Made by a program: the position numbers and the translations under genes. A model generated the notes under the pieces. The model had not been told where the DNA came from, did no database searches, and saw only the letters and a list, made by a program, of their open reading frames with translations. Shown here piece by piece: positions 25,371-32,639 of a DNA stretch of 34,851 nt. Location: positions 1 to 34,851 of the forward strand of contig JAJYFL010000018.1 of assembly GCA_021790935.1 (NCBI GenBank), written 5' to 3'. Positions within the stretch are counted from its first letter, which is position 1. Each line of letters starts with the position of its first letter. The DNA comes from a bacterium (lineage in GTDB: Bacteria > Vulcanimicrobiota > Vulcanimicrobiia > Vulcanimicrobiales > Vulcanimicrobiaceae).

Positions 25371-25888
25371 TCGGCACGCTCGACCCGCTCCGTTTGGAGC
25401 ACGAGATCATTCTCGCGGTGGTCGAGCGCATGGAGCGTGCCGTATCGGAACCGCAAAGCGACGGCACGGGGCCGTTTCTGCTCGCCTGCGTAGAGTTCTT
25501 GCGCCGCTTCGCCGACGAAAACCATCACGGCAAAGAAGAGCGAGCGCTCTTCCCGGCGATGCGCGAGAATTCCAGGCTGGCGGATCTGGCAGAGGTGCTT
25601 CTCGAGGAACACGGCGAGGGCCGGCGGTTGTACGCGGAGATCGAGAAGGCGATCGCGGGACGCTCGGCGGCGGCCATAACCTTGGCAGTGCTCGACTATG
25701 CCGATCACATCCGCGCTCACATCCGCAAAGAAGACGAGATGATCTTCGTATCGGTCGAGCACGCGCTAGGCGCTGCGGAGGGCGCGCGGCTCGCGCGGGA
25801 GTTCGCGGGGGTAGAGGCGGAGACGCTCGGTCCGGGCGGAACCGGCGCCTTGCTCGCGGCGCTGGACGAGGCCCAGCCGCCTCAATAG
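25367..25888 (+). CDS. hemerythrin-domain protein
   Basis: 173 residues with a hemerythrin HHE domain: H12 in RLEHEIIL, H53, H54 and E57 in NHHGKEERALFP, H82 in EEHGEGRR, and H114, H118 with acidic residues in HIRAHIRKEDEMIF. These can hold a di-iron site that binds oxygen or is used in iron/redox sensing. Translational coupling to the last benzoyl-CoA reductase gene (ATGA) suggests a job for that very oxygen-sensitive enzyme, such as scavenging or sensing oxygen; this is an inference. The last bases overlap the convergent gamma-glutamyltransferase gene by 7 bases. Confidence 0.85.
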   Translation: MIGTLDPLRLEHEIILAVVERMERAVSEPQSDGTGPFLLACVEFLRRFADENHHGKEERALFPAMRENSRLADLAEVLLEEHGEGRRLYAEIEKAIAGRSAAAITLAVLDYADHIRAHIRKEDEMIFVSVEHALGAAEGARLAREFAGVEAETLGPGGTGALLAALDEAQPPQ

Positions 25889-27609
25889 CCGAGGGCCAGG
25901 CCCGACGGCCGGCGCCGGTCGGTGCCGCCATAACGCACGCCGGTCTTCGGATCGACCACGATCGCCTGCGCCGATCCCCATGACGGAATCTCCTTGAACG
26001 CGTAACCCATCTTCGCGAGCGAGGCTTTGACGCCCGGCGGGAAGGCCCCGGGTTCGTACTGGACTTGATCCGGCAGCCACTGCATGTGCATGCGCGGGGC
26101 GTCGACCGCTTGTTGCACGTTCATGCCGTAGTCGATGACGTTTTGGATCGTGTCGAGGACGATCGTGATGATGCGCGCGCCGCCCGGGCTCCCCGTTACC
26201 ATGAATATCTTGCCGTTCCGCGTGACGATCGTCGGCGCCATCGACGAGAGGGGACGTTTGCCGGGCTGAATGTCGTTGGCTTCGCCCTGCACGAGGCCGA
26301 ACATATTCGGAACGCCCGGCTTGCTGGTGAAGTCGTCCATCTCGTCGTTGAGAAAGAAGCCCGTGTCGCCGGCGATTACGCCGGCGCCGAACCAGTCGTT
26401 GATCGTGTAGGTCACACCGACCGCATTGCCCCACCGGTCGACGATCGAAAAGTGCGTGGTGTCGAGATTTTCGTGCCCGACCGGGCCCAGCCCCGGATGC
26501 ACGAGCACCGACGGCGTCGCTCGAAGCGGTCGTATCTCCGCCCGCAGCTTGGCCGCATATTGCGGCGATAGCAGCCGCGCAACGGGGTTGCGAACGAAGT
26601 GCGGGTCGCCGAGGTATTCGTTGCGGTCGGCATATGCACGCCGTTCCGCTTCGATCGTATAATGCGCGCTCTTAACCGAGTGCCAGCCCCACGCGCCTAG
26701 CGGGTAGGCGGAGAGCACGTTCAATATCTCGCATATCGTCACGCCTCCGGAGCTCGGCGGAGGTGCCGACGCGATCTCGTAGCCCCGGTAGGCACATCGT
26801 ACCGGCCGCGAGATATCCACGCTATACCGCGCAAAGTCGGCGAGCGATAGGATGCCGCCGTGCGCGCGGCTCGCGGCGACGACGGCGCGCGCGATCGCAC
26901 CCCGATAGAATGCCCGCGCGCCGCCACGCGAGATGCGCTCGAGCGTTCTCGCGAGCTGCCGCTGCACGAGCACGTCGCCGGGGCGCGGCAGGTGGCCGCC
27001 GCGCATGAAGATCGCGCGTACGTTCGGCTGCTTCGCAAACGTATACGCGCCCCCATATCCTTCGGCGGCCGCGCCTGCGAACGGGATAAGGTCTCCCGGC
27101 TGGACGCGGAAGCCATCGCGGGCCAGCGCGATGGCCGGTGCCATGAGCGCTGCGCGCGACATCGTGCCGAACGTCTTACGCGCGACCTCCATCCCCATCA
27201 CGGTGCCCGGAACGCCGGCCGAGAGATATCCTTTGATCGAGAGCCCGGGCACCACGTTGCCCGCCGCGTCCAGATACATGGTGCGCGTCGCCCGCAACGG
27301 CGCCTTCTCTCGAAAATCGATGAAGCGCTCGCGCCCGTCGTGCATGCGGACGATCATGAACCCGCCGCCGCCGATGTTGCCGCAGCACGGATCGACGACC
27401 GCCAGCGCGTACGCAGCCGCCACTGCGGCATCGACCGCGTTCCCGCCGCGTTTGAGGACCGCCAAAGCGATGTTTGTCGCGTAGTGCTGCTCCGTAACGA
27501 CCATGGCGTGCGCCCCGCTCGCCGGAATCTCACGCCGGTTCGGTACGGAGGCCGACGCTGTGGACAGCATCATCGAAAGCAGCAGGAAGGCACTCGGGAT
27601 TCGCTTCAT
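25882..27609 (-). CDS. ggt: gamma-glutamyltransferase (glutathione hydrolase), secreted
   Basis: 575 residues. A signal peptide covers about residues 1-20 (KRIPSAFLLLSMMLSTASAS). The large-subunit signature GGNAVDAAVAAAYALAVVDP is clear, and autocleavage would occur before T384 in NLDTTHFSIVDRWGNAV, the N-terminal nucleophile of the small subunit. DEMDDFTSKPG, PLSSMAPTIV and VTGSPGGARIITIV provide the substrate and oxyanion residues. It acts outside the cytoplasm on glutathione or other gamma-glutamyl compounds. It is transcribed against the benzoyl-CoA operon and divergently from pnp. Confidence 0.95.
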   Translation of the reverse strand: MKRIPSAFLLLSMMLSTASASVPNRREIPASGAHAMVVTEQHYATNIALAVLKRGGNAVDAAVAAAYALAVVDPCCGNIGGGGFMIVRMHDGRERFIDFREKAPLRATRTMYLDAAGNVVPGLSIKGYLSAGVPGTVMGMEVARKTFGTMSRAALMAPAIALARDGFRVQPGDLIPFAGAAAEGYGGAYTFAKQPNVRAIFMRGGHLPRPGDVLVQRQLARTLERISRGGARAFYRGAIARAVVAASRAHGGILSLADFARYSVDISRPVRCAYRGYEIASAPPPSSGGVTICEILNVLSAYPLGAWGWHSVKSAHYTIEAERRAYADRNEYLGDPHFVRNPVARLLSPQYAAKLRAEIRPLRATPSVLVHPGLGPVGHENLDTTHFSIVDRWGNAVGVTYTINDWFGAGVIAGDTGFFLNDEMDDFTSKPGVPNMFGLVQGEANDIQPGKRPLSSMAPTIVTRNGKIFMVTGSPGGARIITIVLDTIQNVIDYGMNVQQAVDAPRMHMQWLPDQVQYEPGAFPPGVKASLAKMGYAFKEIPSWGSAQAIVVDPKTGVRYGGTDRRRPSGLALGY

Positions 27610-27785
27610 GTGGGTGCTTCTTCGAACCGGCGGGCGGTCTTACCGCTGCGGATGAGGGCAGGGGACCGGCTGCTTTGCAGGCTCCTCACGGGGGAAACCC
27701 GGCCGGCATCCAGGTTCAAAGCGGGCCGAAGCCGAAGCCATCACGATTCAATTAGAAGACAAAACAAGAATAATTAGGAGTATTT
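27610..27785. other. divergent ggt/pnp intergenic region with several hairpins
   Basis: The left part can fold into GCGGT-CTT-ACCGC (27635-27647), CTGC-TTT-GCAG (27671-27681) and GGG-GGAAA-CCC, and GGATG (27650-27654) can close a larger loop with CATCC (27707-27711). I could not match this to a known riboswitch or RNA family. The right 60 bases are AT-richer and end in the pnp ribosome site TTAGGAG. Orientation is unresolved: it could be a pnp leader, a ggt leader, or just GC-rich pairing. Confidence 0.35.
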
Positions 27786-30032
27786 GTGCCTGAATCCATC
27801 TCGTTAGAGATCGGCGGGCGCACGATGACCATCGAGACCGGCGAGCTCGCAAAACAAGCGAACGGCTCCGCCCTGGTCCGCTATGGTGACCAAAATGTCG
27901 TGCTCTGCGCCGTCACCGCCTCCGCCAAACCGCGCGAAGGCATCGACTTCTTCCCCCTTACCTGCGACTTCGAAGAAAAGATGTACGCCGCCGGCAAGAT
28001 CCCGGGCGGCTACATCAAACGCGAAGGCCGCCCCCCCGAGCATGCGGTGCTGAGCTCGCGCCAGATCGACCGGCCGATCCGCCCGCTCTTCCCCGACGGT
28101 TTCCGCAACGACATCCAGATCGTCGCGACGGTGCTCTCGGTCGACCCCGAACTCGATGCCGACGTCATCGGCGTCTGTGCCGCCGGTGCGGCGCTCGCGT
28201 TCTCCGATATTCCGTTCGCGAAGACGGTGGCCGCCGTGCGCGTCGGCCGCGACGAGAACGGAAAGTACCTCTGCAACCCGACGCTGCCGCAGTACGTGAC
28301 CGGCGGCATGGATATCGTCATCGCCGGTACCGCCGATGCGGTGATGATGGTCGAGGGCGGCGGAAACGAGATATCCGAGGACGAGTTCCTGGCCGCCGTC
28401 GAGTACGCCCACGCCGAGATCAAGAAGATCGTCGCCGCGATCGACAAACTTGCGAAGAAGGTCGCGAAGCCCAAACGCGAGTTCCCGGTACAGAGAGTCG
28501 ATGCCGACCTGGAAAAGTGGATTCGCAAAACCTTTGCCAAGGACGTCGCCAAAGCGATGCGGGTCGTCGAAAAGCAGGAACGCGAGGCCGCGTTCGCGCT
28601 GCTGACGCGGGCCGAAGCCGTCGCGCGCTGCACCAAGAAAGACGAAGCGATCAAAGCGCTGCTCGAAACGCCGGGCAACAAGGATTTCGAGAAGGTCGTC
28701 AAGGCCATGGAAGAAGACGAACTGCGCGTGATGGTCGTCGATGAAAAGATCCGTCCCGACGGTCGCAAACCGAACGAGATCCGTGCGATTTGGAGCAAGG
28801 TGCATTACGTGCCCCGCGTTCACGGCTCCGGCGTCTTCACGCGCGGCCAGACGCAGGTCTTTACCGCGGCGACGCTCGGCTCGATCTCGGATGCCCAGCG
28901 CCTCGACGGCATCGTGGCGCTCGAAGACAAGCGCTACATGCACTTCTACAACTTCCCGCCGTTCTCGGTCGGCGAGACGCGCCCGATGCGCGGGCCCGGA
29001 CGCCGCGAGATCGGCCACGGCCATCTAGCCGAACGCGCGCTGCTTCCCGTCCTGCCGCCGAAGGAAGAGTTCCCCTACACGCTGCGTTTGATGAGCGAAG
29101 TGCTCGAGTCGAACGGATCGTCGTCGATGGCCTCGGTCTGCGGATCGACGCTCGCGCTGATGGATGCGGGCGTACCGATCAAGGACCACGTTGCGGGCGT
29201 CGCGATGGGCTTAGTTCTCAAAGGTAAGAAGTACGCCGTGCTCACCGACATCCAGGGCTTGGAAGACTCCCTCGGCGAGATGGACTTCAAGGTTGCGGGG
29301 ACCAAAGCCGGCATCACCGCCATTCAAATGGACATTAAAGTTGCGGGCGTCACGATCGAGATCATGCGCGAAGCGATGACCGAAGCCAAGAAATCTCGAC
29401 ACTTCATCATCGATAAACTCAAGGAGACGATCGCACGACCGCGTGAAGAGCTCTCGAAGTTCGCGCCGCGCATGATCGTCGTGCAGATCAATCCTGCGAA
29501 GATCAAGGACGTGATCGGACCCGGCGGCAAAGTCATCAACAAGATCATTGCCGATACCGGAGTCGCCAAGATCGACATCGAGGACGACGGCAAGGTATTC
29601 ATCACCTCGCTCGATGGCGAGTCGGCCGAGAAGGCCCGCGCGATCGTCGAGGCGATCACCAAAGAGGTGCTCGTCGGCGAAACCTATATGGGAACCGTCA
29701 CGCGCATCATCAACATCGGGGCCTTCGTCCAAATCATCCCCGGTAAAGAGGGGCTGGTCCACATCAGCCAGCTCGCGCCGACGCGCGTCGAGCGGGTCGA
29801 AGACGTCGTCAAGGTCGGCGACGAGATCATGGTCAAGGTCATGGAGATCGACGGCCAAGGCCGCATCAACCTCTCGCGCAAGGCGTTGCTCGCCGGCGCC
29901 TCCTCCAACGGCCACGGCGAACACAGCGAGCGCAGCGAGCACAGCGAGCGCCGGGAGCCGACACCGCATACCCCCGCCCCAGCCGGCGGCGGCGAACGCC
30001 GCCTGCCGCGCCGCCGCCACCCCCGCGAGTAA
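27786..30032 (+). CDS. pnp: polyribonucleotide nucleotidyltransferase (PNPase)
   Basis: 748 residues. The enzyme degrades RNA phosphorolytically from the 3' end and acts in mRNA decay. Two RNase PH-like cores (VLCAVTASAKPREGIDFFPL at the first, RPMRGPGRREIGHGHLAERA in the second) flank a helical linker; a KH domain follows (KIKDVIGPGGKVINKI), then an S1 domain (GTVTRIINIGAFVQIIPGKE). The C-terminus beyond S1 is a basic, low-complexity tail with a repeated HSERSE motif. Start GTG 27786 behind AGGAG (27776-27780). Confidence 0.97.
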   Translation: MPESISLEIGGRTMTIETGELAKQANGSALVRYGDQNVVLCAVTASAKPREGIDFFPLTCDFEEKMYAAGKIPGGYIKREGRPPEHAVLSSRQIDRPIRPLFPDGFRNDIQIVATVLSVDPELDADVIGVCAAGAALAFSDIPFAKTVAAVRVGRDENGKYLCNPTLPQYVTGGMDIVIAGTADAVMMVEGGGNEISEDEFLAAVEYAHAEIKKIVAAIDKLAKKVAKPKREFPVQRVDADLEKWIRKTFAKDVAKAMRVVEKQEREAAFALLTRAEAVARCTKKDEAIKALLETPGNKDFEKVVKAMEEDELRVMVVDEKIRPDGRKPNEIRAIWSKVHYVPRVHGSGVFTRGQTQVFTAATLGSISDAQRLDGIVALEDKRYMHFYNFPPFSVGETRPMRGPGRREIGHGHLAERALLPVLPPKEEFPYTLRLMSEVLESNGSSSMASVCGSTLALMDAGVPIKDHVAGVAMGLVLKGKKYAVLTDIQGLEDSLGEMDFKVAGTKAGITAIQMDIKVAGVTIEIMREAMTEAKKSRHFIIDKLKETIARPREELSKFAPRMIVVQINPAKIKDVIGPGGKVINKIIADTGVAKIDIEDDGKVFITSLDGESAEKARAIVEAITKEVLVGETYMGTVTRIINIGAFVQIIPGKEGLVHISQLAPTRVERVEDVVKVGDEIMVKVMEIDGQGRINLSRKALLAGASSNGHGEHSERSEHSERREPTPHTPAPAGGGERRLPRRRHPRE
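29919..29951 (+). repeat. short imperfect tandem repeat in the pnp tail
   Basis: CACAGCGAGCG occurs at 29922-29932 and again at 29940-29950, with a partial CAGCGAG between. It encodes the HSERSEHSER stretch of the PNPase tail. Probably replication slippage within a low-complexity coding region. Confidence 0.6.
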
Positions 30033-30058
30033 CCCCCCGTGTCACCCCGAGCCTGTCG

Positions 30059-30096
30059 AAAGAACGAGGCCCGCAGCAATGCGGGCTTCGTTCTTT
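30059..30096 (+). terminator. long stem-loop after pnp
   Basis: AAAGAACGA (30059-30067) pairs with TCGTTCTTT (30088-30096) and GCCCGCA (30069-30075) with TGCGGGC (30080-30086), joined by a G-T pair, giving a stem of about 17 bp around the tetraloop GCAA. The 3' arm ends in TTCTTT. It starts 26 bases after the pnp stop and is the best terminator candidate in the window. The bases just upstream (30043-30060) resemble a dispersed intergenic repeat. Confidence 0.7.
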
Positions 30097-30144
30097 CTGG
30101 GAACGAAGACGGCGCGCGTGAAGATTCCGCCGGCTCCTACGCAG

Positions 30145-30984
30145 ATGCCCGCCGAGCGGGCCGTCGTCGTAACGGGTTCGTCGAGCGGCATCGGTCGGGC
30201 CACCGCGCTTCGCTTGGCCGGCAACGGCTGGATCGTCTTCGGAGGCGTTCGCAGCGAAGCCGACGGGGAGCGCCTCGCCGCGCTTCACCCGAACCTGCGC
30301 CCCGTGATACTCGACGTCACGAACGCGGCCGATCTCGCCGAAGCCGCGCGGAGCGTCGCGCTGCGCGGAGTACCGCTTCGCGGGGTCGTCAGCAACGCGG
30401 GCGTTGCCGTCGCCGGTCCGCTCGAGTTTCTCCCCCTCGACGCCGTGCGCCGCCAGTTCGAGGTCAACGTCTTCGGAGCGCTGGCGGTGACGCAAACGTT
30501 CATGCCCTTGCTGCGTACGACGCGCGGACGCCTGGTCTTCGTCGGCTCGATCGCCGGCCGCCTCTCGCCGCCGTTCGTCGCACCATACGCCGCCTCGAAG
30601 CACGCGCTCGCAGCGCTCGCGGATTCCCTTCGCGTCGAGTTGCACGATTCGGGCGTTCGCGTAGCGCTCGTCGAGCCCGGCCCGGTCGCGACGCCGATCT
30701 GGGAGAAGGGACGGGCCGGTAAAGATGCCCTGATCGCGAGCATGCCGCCGGAGGCGATGCGGTATTACGCGCGCGCGATCGCCGCGCTCGCGGCGCAGGC
30801 CGGCGAAGAGGAGCGCCGCGGCATGAAAGCCGACGACGTGGCGCGCGCCATCGAGAGTGCGCTGACCGCACCGCGCCCACGGGCGCGTTACCTCCTGGGA
30901 CGACCGGCGAGGATCCAGGCCGCGATCGCGTTGCTGCCCGAAGATCTTCGCGACCGGCTGATTCGCAAGGCCATGAAACTCTGA
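30145..30984 (+). CDS. short-chain dehydrogenase/reductase
   Basis: 279 residues from ATG 30145; GTG 30118 and ATG 30079 are in frame upstream, but the latter lies inside the pnp terminator. A complete classical SDR: RAVVVTGSSSGIGRATALRL, VSNAGVAVAGPLEFL, the SIAGRLS serine region and catalytic PYAASKHALAALADSLRVEL. The C-terminal extension with YYARAIAALAAQA and RPRARYLLGRPARIQAAIAL resembles 17-beta-hydroxysteroid dehydrogenase-like SDRs often annotated as SDR family NAD(P)-dependent oxidoreductases. The substrate is unknown. It precedes the polyester genes by about 110 bases and may have no tie to them. Confidence 0.85.
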   Translation: MPAERAVVVTGSSSGIGRATALRLAGNGWIVFGGVRSEADGERLAALHPNLRPVILDVTNAADLAEAARSVALRGVPLRGVVSNAGVAVAGPLEFLPLDAVRRQFEVNVFGALAVTQTFMPLLRTTRGRLVFVGSIAGRLSPPFVAPYAASKHALAALADSLRVELHDSGVRVALVEPGPVATPIWEKGRAGKDALIASMPPEAMRYYARAIAALAAQAGEEERRGMKADDVARAIESALTAPRPRARYLLGRPARIQAAIALLPEDLRDRLIRKAMKL

Positions 30985-31027
30985 CCGGCCGGCTAAGCGA
31001 TCTGCCCGCGCCGCCGCGCGTTTTTCG

Positions 31028-31036
31028 TGCTATGCT
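31028..31036 (+). promoter_or_regulatory. possible extended -10 element upstream of the first phaB
   Basis: TGCTATGCT at 31028-31036 fits an extended -10 (TGn followed by a TATAAT-like hexamer). No good -35 is seen 17 bases upstream. CGTGCT (31026-31031) and AGCACG (31045-31050) form an inverted repeat around the box, a possible repressor site. Confidence 0.35.
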
Positions 31037-31092
31037 GCCAAGACAGCACGAGTCCAAGCAGCATGGCTGCTTTCGAGAGCTGGAGGCTTAGG

Positions 31093-31833
31093 TTGTTCGA
31101 ACGACGGGTGGCCATCGTCACCGGCGGTACGCGCGGCATCGGCGCCGCGATTACGACCATGCTCGTGCGCAACGGCGCGCACGTCGCCGCGGGCTACAGC
31201 AAGGGGCGCGAATCGGCCGAGCGGCTGCAGCAAGAACTCGCTGCGGAGGGGGCGAGCCTCTCGATTCACCAAGGCAGGGTCGACGTCGCCGCGGACTGCG
31301 AGCGCGTGGTCGGCGAAGTACTGGCGCTCACCGGCCGGGTCGATTTTTTGATCAACAATGCCGGCATCACGGTTGACAAGACCGTCCGAAAAATGACGCA
31401 CGAGGATTGGCAAAACGTACTCGCCGTCAATCTTCACGGCGCGTTCTACATGAGCAAAGCCGTCCTCGAACATATGATCGCGCGTGGCTCTGGCCGCATC
31501 GTCCATATCAGCTCGGTAATCGGCGAGACCGGCAACGTCGGCCAGGCGAACTACGCCGCATCCAAATCCGGGCTCTTCGGCTTCTCCAAGAGTCTGGCTC
31601 TGGAGATGGCTCATCGGGGCATCACCGTAAACTGCGTGGCGCCCGGCTTCATCGCCACCGAGATGGTCGCCGCGATACCGGAAGCCGCACTCAATAAGGT
31701 GATCGAGAAGATTCCGCTGGGCCGCCTCGGCAAGCCCGAGGAGGTCGCTCGCGTGGTCTGCTTCCTACTCCAAGACGACTCGAGCTATATCACGGGCGCA
31801 GTCTTTCACGTCAACGGCGGGCTCGATATGTGA
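31093..31833 (+). CDS. phaB: acetoacetyl-CoA reductase (PhaB-like), copy 1
   Basis: 246 residues. It reduces acetoacetyl-CoA to (R)-3-hydroxybutyryl-CoA for polyester synthesis. Rossmann motif RVAIVTGGTRGIGAAITTML, FLINNAGITVDKTVRKMTHE (the last part typical of PhaB), catalytic region ISSVIGETGNVGQANYAASK and ending ITGAVFHVNGGLDM. TTG 31093 is preferred because GGAGG lies at 31082-31086; ATG 31063 is in frame 10 residues upstream and is the alternative. It precedes a paralogue by 50 bases. FabG (3-oxoacyl-ACP reductase) is the related alternative, but the GQANY and VRKM motifs and the nearby PHA synthase favour PhaB. Confidence 0.85.
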   Translation: MFERRVAIVTGGTRGIGAAITTMLVRNGAHVAAGYSKGRESAERLQQELAAEGASLSIHQGRVDVAADCERVVGEVLALTGRVDFLINNAGITVDKTVRKMTHEDWQNVLAVNLHGAFYMSKAVLEHMIARGSGRIVHISSVIGETGNVGQANYAASKSGLFGFSKSLALEMAHRGITVNCVAPGFIATEMVAAIPEAALNKVIEKIPLGRLGKPEEVARVVCFLLQDDSSYITGAVFHVNGGLDM

Positions 31834-31860
31834 GTCGAATACGCATAAAAGGACACCGCG

Positions 31861-31886
31861 CATGCGCTAGGTAAACCTAGCGCATG
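31861..31886 (+). promoter_or_regulatory. perfect 12-bp inverted repeat covering the start codon of the second phaB
   Basis: The arms CATGCGCTAGGT (31861-31872) and ACCTAGCGCATG (31875-31886) are perfect inverse complements with a 2-base spacer. The right arm ends with the phaB2 start codon. In RNA an 8-bp stem GCGCUAGG/CCUAGCGC with loop UAAA could form, extendable to 11 bp over the AUG. The only good ribosome site, AAAAGGA (31847-31853), lies on the far side of the palindrome. It may be a translational control hairpin, a DNA operator, or both. Confidence 0.65.
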
Positions 31887-32639
31887 ACTATATCCACACT
31901 CAGCGGGCGCGTCGGCATCGTAACCGGCGGCGCTCGCGGCATCGGCGCTGCCGTCAGCCGCCTCCTCGCCCGAGACGGCGCAACCGTTGCGGTGCTCGGT
32001 CTGCCGGCCGACCGCGAGCGCACGCAAGCGCTGCGCGCTACGCTGAACGGCCAGGCGTCGAGGGTGCATTTCTACGAAGGGAACGTCGGCGAGTACGATC
32101 GCTGCAGACTCGCCGTCGACGCGATTCTTCGCGAACACGGACGGATCGATTTCCTGGTAAACAACGCAGGCATAACGGCAGATCACACCGTGCGCAAGAT
32201 GACGGTCGACGAATGGCAAGCGGTTCTGCAGGTCAACCTGTCGGGACCCTTCTTCATGACCAAGGCGGTACTCGATCACATGATCGAGCGCGGATACGGT
32301 CGCATCGTGAACATCAGCTCCGTCGTCGCTCTCTCGGGTAACGTCGGGCAGGCCAACTACGCCGCCGCCAAAGCCGGCCTCTTGGGCCTGACCAAAACGG
32401 TCGCGCTCGAGACGGCAAACAGGGGCATCACGGTTAATGCCGTCGCGCCTGGTTTCATCAACACGGAGATGGTCGCGGCGATGCCGTCGGCGGCCATCGA
32501 AGCGGCGATCGCGCGAACGCCCGAGCGCCGATTGGGGAAGCCCGATGAGATCGCCCGCACCGTACGCTTCTTGATCGACGACGATAGCGGCTATATCACC
32601 GGAGCGGTATTCAACATTAACGGAGGCATGTACATGTGA
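31884..32639 (+). CDS. phaB: acetoacetyl-CoA reductase (PhaB-like), copy 2
   Basis: 251 residues, paralogous to the preceding gene over its full length: RVGIVTGGARGIGAAVSRLL, FLVNNAGITADHTVRKMTVD, ISSVVALSGNVGQANYAAAK and ITGAVFNINGGMYM. Conserved Ser, Tyr and Lys are present. The N-terminus begins at ATG 31884, the right arm of a palindrome. Its stop overlaps the start of the PHA synthase gene. Having two PhaB-type enzymes suggests different substrate or cofactor preference, or dosage; that cannot be read from sequence. The coenzyme motif after the second strand (VLGLPADRERTQ) lacks the clear GYSKGR of copy 1, so cofactor preference may differ. Confidence 0.85.
   Translation: MTISTLSGRVGIVTGGARGIGAAVSRLLARDGATVAVLGLPADRERTQALRATLNGQASRVHFYEGNVGEYDRCRLAVDAILREHGRIDFLVNNAGITADHTVRKMTVDEWQAVLQVNLSGPFFMTKAVLDHMIERGYGRIVNISSVVALSGNVGQANYAAAKAGLLGLTKTVALETANRGITVNAVAPGFINTEMVAAMPSAAIEAAIARTPERRLGKPDEIARTVRFLIDDDSGYITGAVFNINGGMYM

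Noticed and set aside
27610-27720. tRNA or cobalamin riboswitch in the ggt/pnp gap
   Set aside because: TTCGAA and GGTTCAAA occur but no cloverleaf can be drawn, and the cobalamin core motifs are missing.
27804-29024. 406-codon minus-strand open frame inside pnp
   Set aside because: It is antisense to a full, well conserved PNPase; its composition is that of a GC-rich shadow frame.
30079-30144. ATG 30079 as start of the SDR gene
   Set aside because: It lies in the loop of the pnp terminator hairpin; the SDR Rossmann fold begins right after ATG 30145.
31096-31105. GTTCGAACG near the first phaB as a second copy of the TetR operator
   Set aside because: It is a simple palindrome within the coding start and does not fit the CNAACGNNCGTTNG arrangement.
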